The translations under genes and the position numbers were made by a program. From positions 2,480,001-2,544,000 of the forward strand of contig NZ_OZ244162.1 in assembly GCF_965216485.1 (NCBI RefSeq): a stretch of DNA of 64,000 nt, written 5' to 3'. Positions 33,763-42,458 of this stretch are shown in pieces. How positions within the stretch are numbered: the stretch's first letter is position 1; the number at the start of each line of letters is the position of its first letter. This DNA is from Algiphilus sp965216485 (lineage in GTDB: Bacteria; Pseudomonadota; Gammaproteobacteria; Nevskiales; Nevskiaceae). Below the pieces are notes generated by a model that was not told where the DNA came from, ran no database searches, and saw only the letters and a program-made list of their open reading frames with translations.

Positions 33763-36700
33763 ATGTTCAAGCGAACAGCGAACCTTCTTGCCCCTACCCG
33801 GCGCAGGGTTTTGGCCACGGTGATCGTTGGCCTCGGCGGCATCAATGTCGCGCTGGCCGCCGGGCTGCCGTACCTCTCTGGCTCCGACAATCTGCAGAAG
33901 TACTCCAGTCTGCCCGCGACCAGCGTCGACACCGCACAGCCGCAGGCAATGATTACGCTGTCCAAGGATCATCAGCTGTTCCTGCGCGCGTACAACGACT
34001 ACACCGACCTCGACGGGGACGGTGATATCGAGACGACGTACCAGCACAGCTTCCGGTACTACGGCTACTTTGACGACAACAAGTGCTACAACTACGCCAG
34101 CGGGCTGTTCACGCCCGCCGGCCCGGTCGACGCCGACCGCTACTGCAGTGGCAACTGGAGCGGCAACTTCCTGAATTGGGTCTCGATGTCGCGTATCGAC
34201 GTCGTGCGCAAGATTCTCTTCGGCGGCAAACGCATCATCGACCAGTCGATCACGCTGGATGGCAAGTCCCGTACGGTGCTAGAGCGCGCCTACCTGCCCA
34301 ACGACGCCCACTCCTGGGCGAAGTACTACAACGGCAGCGATATTGCCAAGCTCACGCCGTTCAGCAGCATCACGACCAACAGTGCAACGGCGCGTGAAAA
34401 CGGCATCACGATCTGCAACACCACTTACCCGGGCAGCAGCGTCAACTCGGAAGACGTCACTTCCCCGCCCCTGATGCGTGTCGCCAAGGGAAACTTTTCG
34501 CTCTGGGCGGCCAACGAGCGGTGGCAGTGCCTGTGGCGGGGTGAAAAGAGCGCCACCAACGACAACGATCCCGCTCAAAGCGGCATCCCCGCATACGATC
34601 AAAACCCCCGACGGAGCGATCACGGCGTGGGCGCCGAGGACTACACCGTACGCGTCGAGGTCTGCGTCTCCGGCTTTCGCACGGGGGACCGCTGCAAGTT
34701 CTACCCGGATGGTTCGTCGAAACCCATCGGCCTGCTGCAGGAGTTCGGTGACAACGAGCGCATGTGGTTTGGGCTGACGACCGGCACCTACAAGAAGAAC
34801 AAGTCCGGTGGCGACGTCATGAAGCGCGTCGGCACCTTCACGGATGAGGTCAATTCCGAAGTCGATGGCCGCTTCATCGCTACCTTCGGTTTACGCGATG
34901 CAGACGGCAATATCAACGGGGTTCAGAACACCGAATCCTTTGGCCTCGTGAATGCGCTGTCGCTGTATCGGATCATCGAGTACGACCATGGTGACGGCGT
35001 CTACAACGACTGCACCTTCCGGCTGGCCGAGTTCAAGAACGGGGAATGCAAGAACTGGGGCAACCCGTTGGCCGAAGCCTATCTCACCGCCCTGCGCTGG
35101 TATGCCAATCTGCCTCCGTCGGGCGACTTCCGTGCGAACGACTCCACGCTGATTGATGGTCTGAATCAGCCGCAGTCCTATCAACCCCCGTCGGTCAATG
35201 CGAACAACGAATGCGCATCGCTCAACACCGTCGTGTTCAATGCCTCGACGATCTCCTACGACGGCGACGAACTGGACGACAGCAGTGATGGCATGGGCAG
35301 TATCAATTCCAGCCTCACCTCCATTGAGTTGACCAACCTGATCGGTGCCAATGAAGGCATCCACGGCAAGTCCTTTTTCGTCGGCGAGAATGGGCAGACC
35401 ACAACGGCGGACCGCGATCACCAGCTCTGCACCGCCAAGGAAGTCAATGCACTCGGAGAGGTGCGCGGCATCTGTCCCGAGGGGCCACGTCTTGAAGGCA
35501 CCTTCCGCATTGCCGGCGCGGCCTACCACGCCTACACCGGCGACGTAAACACTCAAAACCAGATCGGTGGACAGCAGTCGGTCAAGACCTACGCCGTCCA
35601 ACTGGCGTCGAACACGCCCAAGATCGACCTCGTGACGCCAAGCGGCGAACGCTCCGTGACTCTGCTGCCGGCCTGCCTCAACCTGGATCTGCGCGGTGCA
35701 AACAGTGACCGGAATGGGGCCTGCGCCATCGTCGACTTCAAGCACGCGCAACCCCCGACGCGGATCGAAAACCCCACGAAAGAGGATCTCGCCGTCGCAG
35801 GTAGCAGTGCGCCAGCGGCCGCACAGTGCACCTTCGATAGCCCGAGCGCCATCGTGCGCGGCAAGCTGTACATCAACTGGGAGAACGGCGAGCAGGGCGG
35901 CGACTACGACCAGGACATGTGGGGTGTGCTGGACTATCGAATCAGCGACAAGCGTCTCTGCATCACCACCAATACGATCGGCTACAGCGGCGGTGGCGCG
36001 CGCATGGGCTTTGGCTACAGCCTGTCGGGCACAACTCAGGATGGCGCCCATTTTCACTCGGGTGCAGAGGGCTTTACCTTCACCGACAAGACCAGCGCCC
36101 GAGACTGCGCCGGCGGCTGTGCCCTGGCGGACGGACCCAGCGCACACACCTACGAGCTAGGAGACAGCAGCGCGGGCTTGCTCAAGGACCCGCTCTGGTA
36201 CGCGGCCAAGTACGGCGGCTTCGTAAAAGACCCCTCCAAAACGGCAAGCGGCCGCCTCGCCCCGCTCAGCACGAGCCAGTGGGACACCGAAAATGCACTC
36301 GGAGAACCCACACCGGATGGCAATCCGGACAACTACTTCTTCGCCGTCGAGCCGCGACAACTGGAGGACTCACTCCGTCGCGTCTTTCAGGAAATCGTGG
36401 GCCAGGTGGCCTCGGGTACCGCTGCGGCCGTGGTGGCCAACGCCCGTGAGGGTGAAGGCGCGGTCTATCAGGCTTTGTTCGAACCCAACCGCACCGATGC
36501 CAACGGCAATGAAGTGAAATGGATTGGCTCATTGCAAGCGCTTTGGGTCGACAACAAGGGGCGACTGCGCGAAGACAATGGCGACTTCAAGCTTGGCGAC
36601 TTCGCGGAGGATCCGGTCGTGGAGTTGTTCTTTGACGAAAGCTCGGCCGATGCAAGCCAGCAGAGAACGCGGGTGCGGCGCTACAGCGGCGATCCGGCCG

Positions 36701-38964
36701 ACGACGACAGCACGATTGTGGAGTTGGCTGACCTCAAGCCGCTGTGGAATGCGCGCAATCAGCTCTCGTCCCTTTCCGACGTACTGTCTCAGCGCACCTA
36801 CAGCGATGTCGCGACCCTGGGTCGCAGCATCTACACCTGGGTCGACCTCGACCTGGATGGCCGTGTCGACGGCTCCGGTCTCGGTGGAGACGCGTCCAGC
36901 GGCAATGAGGTCAAGCCCTTCGTTCCGGCAACCTTCGGCAGCGGGACAGCAGGGCTGGTCAATGCCCCGGACGCCAACGTCGCCAAGCTTCTGGTGGAAT
37001 ACATCCGTGGCGAGGACAAGCCCGGTATCGGCTTGCGCAATCGCACGCTTGACTACGACGGCGACGGCACTCTGGAAACCATGCGCCTTGGTGACATCGT
37101 CAACTCGACACCCACGGTCGTGGGTGCGCCGGCGGAAGCCTTCGATCTGCTGTACGACGACCAGACCTATGCCGACTTCCGCGCGCAATATCGCAATCGC
37201 CGCAATGTCGTCTATGTCGGGGCCAATGACGGCATGTTGCACGCCTTCAATGCCGGCTTTTACAACGCGGGCACTCGACAGTTCGTCACCTCCATCGACA
37301 ACCGCACCGCCCACCCGATCGGGGCGGAACTGTGGGCTTATGTCCCCTTCCACAACCTGCCGCACCTGACCTGGCTGACCGATACCGACTACACCCACGT
37401 CTGGTACATGGATGCCAAGCCCCGGATCTTTGATGCGCGCATCTTCGATCCCGACGACGCGGATCACCCGCACGGCTGGGGCACCGTGATGGTGGTCGGC
37501 ATGGGCTTCGGCGGCGGCGACATCAGCGTACCCATGAACAAGGCGTGTGAACCCTTCACCAATCTGCTCGGCATCGGCAACCTCGTTTGCACCCTCGGTG
37601 ACCTGGTGCAAGAGACATTCGGCAGTTTCAAGCTGGGCAGCGCCCTCGCCTCCCTGCTGCGCGACAGCGGCGGCGAGAAGGAGCTGACGCTGCGCTCCTC
37701 CTACGTCGTGATGGATATCACCAACCCCGAGAAGCCGCCCGAGCTGCTCGGCGAGATCTCCAATCCGGCCATGGGCTTCACTGCCATGACACCGGCGGTC
37801 ATCGCACAGAGCGCCAAGGGCAACAGCGATGTGAGCAGCATTACGGACGATTGGTATCTCGTCCTGGGCAACGGCCCGGACAACCTGAACTCGCTGCCCG
37901 ACAACCTGCAGAAGGCGGAAAGCACGCAGTCCGCCAAGCTGTGGGCCCTGGACCTGAAGCAGCTCGTCACCGATGGCAGCGTGTCCTATTTGCCTGGATT
38001 CGCGCCGGCGGAACTGCCCAACACGGTGGTCGCCGGCACCGGCAAGAAGCGGGACCAGGGCAGCTTCGTCACAGCCGCGACGACCGCCGACTGGAATCTT
38101 GACTTCCGCGGCGACGCCCTGTACCTGGGCATGGCCGCTGGCAATGCCGAGACACCGGACGGCGGACTGTTCAAGGTGGACCTGCGGCCTTCGGCCACGG
38201 GCCTTGGCAGCGCCAACCCGGCTGACTGGACGGGCCCCTTTGAGATACTCAATACCACCAACCCGATCACCATTACCCCCTCGGTGACCATCGACAATTT
38301 CGGCAACTGGTGGGTGCTTTCGGGAACCGGCCGCTTCTACGGTGACCCCGATCGCGCCTCTACCGACCAACAGAGCCTGTTTGGCATCATCGATCCGGTC
38401 GGCAACGGAAAAGCACCGGGCACCGCGGTCAGCTACAGCGGCCTGACGGATGTCACCAATGCCGAAGTCTTCGAGGATGGCAGCGTCAAGAACGTCACGG
38501 ACGTCAATAACGAAGCCGAACTGGTCACTGCGGTGCGCAACGCCGGCGGCTGGCGACTGAATCTGACCGCAACCGGCCCGGCAGAGCGCGTGGTGACCAA
38601 TACTTCGGTCATCGGCGGCGTGTTCTTCGCTTCCGCCTTCACGCCGGATACCAGCCTGTGTGGTGCACAGGGCCGAAGCCGTCTGTTCGGCCTGCGCTTC
38701 GATACCGGCGCGCCCAGCAGTCAGATCCCGACCTTCGGCACCGACGCCAGCGGCGGGCTGGACAACTCGCCCGACAAGGCCATCCGCAGCGTGGATATCG
38801 GCGTGGGACTTGGCTCCGCTCCCAGTCTCTATGTCGGTGGTGCGCGAGACAATCGCGGTCTGACCATCTTTACGCAGACCTCCACCGGCGCCATTCAGCA
38901 GACCCAGGGCAATGTCTCCGATGGGGCGCGCAGCGGCGAGCTGGATTGGCGTGAGCGCTATTAG
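33763..38964 (+). CDS. pilY1: PilY1 type IV pilus tip adhesin
   Basis: 1,733 residues. The ATG at 33763 has AGGAG seven bases upstream and starts a signal peptide (VLATVIVGLGGINVALA). The N-terminal part has DLDGDGDIETTYQH, a Ca-binding-like Asp cluster, and SGNFLNWVSMSRIDVVRKILFGG, but I see no clear VWA metal site. The C-terminal ~700 residues form the PilY1 beta-propeller: LGDIVNSTPTVVG, RRNVVYVGANDGMLHAFNA, ELWAYVPFHNLPHL, and a later Ca-loop-like DWNLDFRGD that also contains R-G-D. PilY1 caps the pilus with the minor pilins and supports adhesion and surface sensing. Confidence 0.93.
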   Translation: MFKRTANLLAPTRRRVLATVIVGLGGINVALAAGLPYLSGSDNLQKYSSLPATSVDTAQPQAMITLSKDHQLFLRAYNDYTDLDGDGDIETTYQHSFRYYGYFDDNKCYNYASGLFTPAGPVDADRYCSGNWSGNFLNWVSMSRIDVVRKILFGGKRIIDQSITLDGKSRTVLERAYLPNDAHSWAKYYNGSDIAKLTPFSSITTNSATARENGITICNTTYPGSSVNSEDVTSPPLMRVAKGNFSLWAANERWQCLWRGEKSATNDNDPAQSGIPAYDQNPRRSDHGVGAEDYTVRVEVCVSGFRTGDRCKFYPDGSSKPIGLLQEFGDNERMWFGLTTGTYKKNKSGGDVMKRVGTFTDEVNSEVDGRFIATFGLRDADGNINGVQNTESFGLVNALSLYRIIEYDHGDGVYNDCTFRLAEFKNGECKNWGNPLAEAYLTALRWYANLPPSGDFRANDSTLIDGLNQPQSYQPPSVNANNECASLNTVVFNASTISYDGDELDDSSDGMGSINSSLTSIELTNLIGANEGIHGKSFFVGENGQTTTADRDHQLCTAKEVNALGEVRGICPEGPRLEGTFRIAGAAYHAYTGDVNTQNQIGGQQSVKTYAVQLASNTPKIDLVTPSGERSVTLLPACLNLDLRGANSDRNGACAIVDFKHAQPPTRIENPTKEDLAVAGSSAPAAAQCTFDSPSAIVRGKLYINWENGEQGGDYDQDMWGVLDYRISDKRLCITTNTIGYSGGGARMGFGYSLSGTTQDGAHFHSGAEGFTFTDKTSARDCAGGCALADGPSAHTYELGDSSAGLLKDPLWYAAKYGGFVKDPSKTASGRLAPLSTSQWDTENALGEPTPDGNPDNYFFAVEPRQLEDSLRRVFQEIVGQVASGTAAAVVANAREGEGAVYQALFEPNRTDANGNEVKWIGSLQALWVDNKGRLREDNGDFKLGDFAEDPVVELFFDESSADASQQRTRVRRYSGDPADDDSTIVELADLKPLWNARNQLSSLSDVLSQRTYSDVATLGRSIYTWVDLDLDGRVDGSGLGGDASSGNEVKPFVPATFGSGTAGLVNAPDANVAKLLVEYIRGEDKPGIGLRNRTLDYDGDGTLETMRLGDIVNSTPTVVGAPAEAFDLLYDDQTYADFRAQYRNRRNVVYVGANDGMLHAFNAGFYNAGTRQFVTSIDNRTAHPIGAELWAYVPFHNLPHLTWLTDTDYTHVWYMDAKPRIFDARIFDPDDADHPHGWGTVMVVGMGFGGGDISVPMNKACEPFTNLLGIGNLVCTLGDLVQETFGSFKLGSALASLLRDSGGEKELTLRSSYVVMDITNPEKPPELLGEISNPAMGFTAMTPAVIAQSAKGNSDVSSITDDWYLVLGNGPDNLNSLPDNLQKAESTQSAKLWALDLKQLVTDGSVSYLPGFAPAELPNTVVAGTGKKRDQGSFVTAATTADWNLDFRGDALYLGMAAGNAETPDGGLFKVDLRPSATGLGSANPADWTGPFEILNTTNPITITPSVTIDNFGNWWVLSGTGRFYGDPDRASTDQQSLFGIIDPVGNGKAPGTAVSYSGLTDVTNAEVFEDGSVKNVTDVNNEAELVTAVRNAGGWRLNLTATGPAERVVTNTSVIGGVFFASAFTPDTSLCGAQGRSRLFGLRFDTGAPSSQIPTFGTDASGGLDNSPDKAIRSVDIGVGLGSAPSLYVGGARDNRGLTIFTQTSTGAIQQTQGNVSDGARSGELDWRERY

Positions 38965-38968
38965 GCAC

Positions 38969-39406
38969 ATGCGCGGACAGTCGGGCGTCACGCTCATTGA
39001 ACTGATGATCGCGGTGGCGATCGTGGGCATCCTGGCCACGATCGCCTATCCCGCCTATCAGAACTATCAAGAGACGTCGCGCCGCGCCGAGGGGCAGTCC
39101 TGCCTGGTCGAGCTGGCTAACACACAGGAGCGCTTCTATGCCCGCAACAGCCGCTACAGCGACAGCTTTGCCGAGCTGCGCCCCGACGGCGATCCGACCT
39201 GCGGCGAGAGCGCGGTCTACGAGCTCAAGATCATGGAAGCCACCGGCGGCTGTCCGCTTTCGGCCTGCTTCGATCTTCGCGCTGACCCCGTCGGGCGTCA
39301 GGCGGGCGACGGCGAGCTCCGTCTGCGCATCGACTATCGCGAGCCGGAAACGGGCGACCGTGAACTGCGCCAGCGCATCAAGGGCAGCGAGACCCTCGCC
39401 TGGTAG
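38969..39406 (+). CDS. pilE: Minor pilin PilE
   Basis: 145 residues. The short leader MRGQSG precedes VTLIELMIAVAIVGILATIAYPAYQNY with Glu+5, and the C-terminal domain has four cysteines. The ATG lies 4 nt after the pilY1 stop; a GTG at 38951 inside pilY1 could add six residues. It closes the fimU-pilVWXY1E operon, as in Pseudomonas. Confidence 0.9.
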   Translation: MRGQSGVTLIELMIAVAIVGILATIAYPAYQNYQETSRRAEGQSCLVELANTQERFYARNSRYSDSFAELRPDGDPTCGESAVYELKIMEATGGCPLSACFDLRADPVGRQAGDGELRLRIDYREPETGDRELRQRIKGSETLAW

Positions 39407-39408
39407 AA

Positions 39409-40458
39409 CTAACCAGTCGTCCGAATGGCCTCGGCCAATTCTTCTGCCGAGGCCGGCGCCATGGCCAATCCCGTACGGAAATGGCCGGTGTTCCACCAGA
39501 GTCCTCGCAGAGCAGGGTCTGCACCAATGATGGGCTCGCCATTGGCGCTTCCGGGTCGCAAGCCTGCCCAATGATCGACGACCCGCGCCGCCTTGATCCA
39601 TGGCAGATAGGACGCCGCTGTACGGAGTAAGCGCTCACGCGCCTCCGGCGTCACGGATTTGTCGTAGCCGGCATCCTCCACGGTGGAACCAAGCAGCGTA
39701 GTGCCGTCGCCACGGACGATGACGTAGGCCTCCGGCAGCAGCCAGATCCCCGCGGCCGAGGGATGATCCGACGCAGGCTCCAGTCGCAGCATCTGCCCGC
39801 GCATCGGCCGCACCCTGGCCGAGACCGATTCACTGAAGTGCCCACTCCAGGCACCGGCTGCGACCACCGTGTGGGGCGCCCGCAGCGCGCCCTGGTCAAT
39901 ATGGACGCCCGTAACACGGTCACCGTCGCGGCATAGCGCCTGTACCGGTGTCTGTTCCCAGACAGGGATTCCCGAGGCCTCCATGGCGCCGCGGAGCGCG
40001 CGGATCAGGCGCGGATTGCGCACCTGCTGCACCCACGGCATGGCGATCGCCTCAGCATTTCCGCAATGGGTGTTTTCACAAGGCAGCCCGACGCGGGCAT
40101 GCCATTCACGGGCGAGGTCGAAATCGGCACTGTCCAGCAAGGTGGCGCCGCAGTGCAGCAATTCGATATCCACGCCGGAACTGCGCTGCAGGCCGTCCTG
40201 CAACTCCGCATAGAGCGCGCGACTGCGCGCCACCAGATCCCAGACGCGCTGTGGATAATGCCAGGGCCGCAACGGCGCCAGAATGCCACCCCCCGCCCAC
40301 GAGGATTCCGCACCCAAGGTCCCGCGCTCGATCAGTGTGCAGCGCAGGCCGCGCGCCTGCAGGGCCAGAGCCGTGGTCATGCCGATGGCGCCACCCCCCA
40401 CGATGATCACATCCGATACGGCCGTTGAGCGGAAAGCTGCCTCGTGGCTGCTTGGCAT
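39409..40458 (-). CDS. thiO: Glycine oxidase ThiO-like FAD-dependent oxidoreductase
   Basis: 349 residues. The N-terminal FAD-binding motif DVIIVGGGAIGMTTALALQARG is followed by RGTLGAESSWAGGGILAPL and later GSTVEDAGYDKSVTPE, typical of ThiO/DadA-like enzymes that oxidise glycine to the imine used for the thiazole ring of thiamine. No other thi genes are in the window. In Pseudomonas a similar gene sits beside the minor pilin cluster. The ATG at 40458 is chosen over an upstream TTG. It converges with pilE (2 nt between stops) and is divergent from the next pilin by only 20 nt. Confidence 0.85.
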   Translation of the reverse strand: MPSSHEAAFRSTAVSDVIIVGGGAIGMTTALALQARGLRCTLIERGTLGAESSWAGGGILAPLRPWHYPQRVWDLVARSRALYAELQDGLQRSSGVDIELLHCGATLLDSADFDLAREWHARVGLPCENTHCGNAEAIAMPWVQQVRNPRLIRALRGAMEASGIPVWEQTPVQALCRDGDRVTGVHIDQGALRAPHTVVAAGAWSGHFSESVSARVRPMRGQMLRLEPASDHPSAAGIWLLPEAYVIVRGDGTTLLGSTVEDAGYDKSVTPEARERLLRTAASYLPWIKAARVVDHWAGLRPGSANGEPIIGADPALRGLWWNTGHFRTGLAMAPASAEELAEAIRTTG

Positions 40459-40478
40459 CAGCGAAGCACCCCCGCACA

Positions 40479-40997
40479 ATGACAATTGTGAATAAAGAGC
40501 CTACCACCGCAGGAACGAGAAGCCGCGGCTTCACCCTGATCGAGTTGATGATCGTCGTGGTCATCGTGGCCATTTTGGCCACCATCGCCATTCCGGGTTA
40601 TCAACGCTACATCCGGAATGCGGAACGCGACTTCGCCATCACCTGGTTGAGCGACAAGGAGGCAACCCTGGAGCGCGTGCGCATGCGCACCGGCGGCTAT
40701 CCGCGCGACAGCGGCGGCGCGCTGGACCGGGCCGCCATTGGCGAGGCGTTGACCGGAACCAGCGCGACCACCTTCTATCTGTCGCGGCGCAGTGGGCTGT
40801 CGACCACAGAGACCAATACCAGCCGCTATCGGGTCGATATTCTGGCGGGTGATGGCAATCGCCCCGCGCTGCGATTGACCACGGTGCAGCAGCAGCTGCC
40901 CGACACGACCTGTGCGCAGATGACGCTGAATGCCAACGGTTCGCGCAGCGCCACCAGCAAGGGCGGCACGAATACCACCGCCGATTGCTGGCGCTAG
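40479..40997 (+). CDS. Additional type IV pilin-like protein
   Basis: 172 residues. The leader of ~16 residues (MTIVNKEPTTAGTRSRG) is cut before FTLIELMIVVVIVAILATIAIPGYQRY (Glu+5). The body resembles PilE or a minor pilin, with a C-terminal Cys pair (C-A-Q-M ... A-D-C-W-R) that can close a D-region loop. It lies outside the tight operon and across thiO. Only 20 nt separate its ATG from that of divergent thiO, so its promoter must overlap thiO. It converges with ispH. It could be a second PilE or a paralogue with a separate use. Confidence 0.8.
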   Translation: MTIVNKEPTTAGTRSRGFTLIELMIVVVIVAILATIAIPGYQRYIRNAERDFAITWLSDKEATLERVRMRTGGYPRDSGGALDRAAIGEALTGTSATTFYLSRRSGLSTTETNTSRYRVDILAGDGNRPALRLTTVQQQLPDTTCAQMTLNANGSRSATSKGGTNTTADCWR

Positions 40998-41007
40998 CAC
41001 GCGCCGA

Positions 41008-41970
41008 TCACGAGGCGCTCGACGCCGCGTCCAGGGCACGCTGCAGATTGCGCGGCAGCGAAAAGACGACGTGCTCCTCCACGCCTTTCTCCTCGCTCAC
41101 CGTGGTGCCACCCAAGGCGCGTAAGCGCTCTACCACCTGCTGCACCAGCACCTCGGGCGCGGAGGCACCGGCCGTGACACCCACTGCGCTGACGCCGTCG
41201 AGCCAATCGGTCTGGATGTCGGCCGGACCATCAATGAGATAGGCCTTGCTGCCACAGGCCGCGGCCAGTTCGCTCAATCGGTTGGAGTTGGAGCTGTTGC
41301 TCGAGCCCACCACGAGGACGAGATCCGCCTTGGTCGCGAGGTCGCGCACCGCATCCTGTCGATTTTGCGTGGCGTAGCAGATATCGTCCTTGCGCGGCCC
41401 CGCCACCTGCGGGAAGCGTCCGCGCAAGGTGTCGATAATGCGTGCCGTATCATCCATGGACAGAGTGGTCTGCGTGACGAAGGCCAGGCGATCCGGGTCG
41501 CGGATCTGCAGCGCCTCGACATCCTCCGGCGTCTCGACCAGCATGATCCGACCGCCGAAACGCGCATCGAATTGCCCCATCGTCCCTTCGACCTCGGGGT
41601 GTCCGGCGTGGCCGATGAGAATGACCTCGCGGCCCTCACGGGCGTAGCGCGTCACCTCGATATGCACCTTGGTCACCAGCGGACAGGTGGCGTCGAAGAC
41701 CGTGAGGTCACGCGCCTCGGCCGCCTCGCGCACGGCCTTGGAAACGCCGTGGGCGGAGAAGATGCACAGCGCCCCGTCGGGCACTTCATCGACTTCTTCA
41801 ACGAAAACCGCGCCCTTGCTGCGCAAGTCATCCACCACAAAACGGTTGTGCACGACTTCGTGACGGACATAGATCGGTCCGCCAAAGGCCTGCAAGGCGC
41901 GCTCGACGATCTCGATGGCACGATCCACGCCCGCACAGAAACCGCGCGGGTTGGCCAATAGAATCTTCAC
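41008..41970 (-). CDS. ispH: 4-hydroxy-3-methylbut-2-enyl diphosphate reductase
   Basis: Last enzyme of the MEP isoprenoid pathway; it reduces HMBPP to IPP and DMAPP with an iron-sulphur cluster. 320 residues. The three cluster cysteines are visible in NPRGFCAGVDRA, DATCPLVTKVH and DDICYATQNRQ, and the catalytic Glu region is in H-P-E-V-E-G-T. The start is GTG at 41970 with AGGAG six bases upstream, overlapping the lspA stop as GTGA. The fkpB gene that often lies between lspA and ispH is absent. Confidence 0.97.
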   Translation of the reverse strand: MKILLANPRGFCAGVDRAIEIVERALQAFGGPIYVRHEVVHNRFVVDDLRSKGAVFVEEVDEVPDGALCIFSAHGVSKAVREAAEARDLTVFDATCPLVTKVHIEVTRYAREGREVILIGHAGHPEVEGTMGQFDARFGGRIMLVETPEDVEALQIRDPDRLAFVTQTTLSMDDTARIIDTLRGRFPQVAGPRKDDICYATQNRQDAVRDLATKADLVLVVGSSNSSNSNRLSELAAACGSKAYLIDGPADIQTDWLDGVSAVGVTAGASAPEVLVQQVVERLRALGGTTVSEEKGVEEHVVFSLPRNLQRALDAASSAS

Positions 41971-42458
41971 GGAGCACTCCTGCCGGTTCGGCGACTGCGA
42001 CGCCAATCCAGGAAGGCGTCGAGAATCATCAGACTGGCCCCGATGGTAATGGCCGTGTCGGCCACATTGAAAGCCGCGAAGTGCCAACTTCCCCAGTAGA
42101 AATCCAGGAAATCCACCACATAGCCGCGCGCGGCGCGGTCGATGGCGTTGCCGATGGCACCGGCGAGAATCAGGCAGAGGGCCACGGCGACCAGTGTCTG
42201 CCCCTTGGGATTGCGCCGCAGCCAGATCAGAATGCCGGCCGACACGATGATGGCCAGACCGATGAAGATGATCTGCGAGCTGCCCGAGAACATCGAAAAG
42301 GCCACGCCGGTATTGCGCAGATGGACGATGTTGAAGTGCGGGAACACCGCGATGTGCTCGTACCAGTCCAGATGACGGTGCACCAGTTGCTTGGTGATCT
42401 GGTCGAGCAGGATGATGGCAGCCGACAGCCACAGCCAATGGGCATTGCGCACCGGCAT
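41967..42458 (-). CDS. lspA: Lipoprotein signal peptidase (signal peptidase II)
   Basis: 163-residue inner-membrane aspartyl protease that cuts prolipoproteins after lipid attachment. Four transmembrane helices are visible. The catalytic Asp residues are in GNAIDRAARGYVVDFLDF and FNVADTAI. The ATG at 42458 shares a base with the ileS stop (TGATG); longer in-frame versions would run into ileS. It is the target of globomycin-type inhibitors in other species. Confidence 0.96.
   Translation of the reverse strand: MPVRNAHWLWLSAAIILLDQITKQLVHRHLDWYEHIAVFPHFNIVHLRNTGVAFSMFSGSSQIIFIGLAIIVSAGILIWLRRNPKGQTLVAVALCLILAGAIGNAIDRAARGYVVDFLDFYWGSWHFAAFNVADTAITIGASLMILDAFLDWRRSRRTGRSAP

Noticed and set aside
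36529..39039. Open minus-strand frame of about 2.5 kb inside pilY1
   Set aside because: Opposite a clear PilY1 propeller; no ribosome site, no family features.
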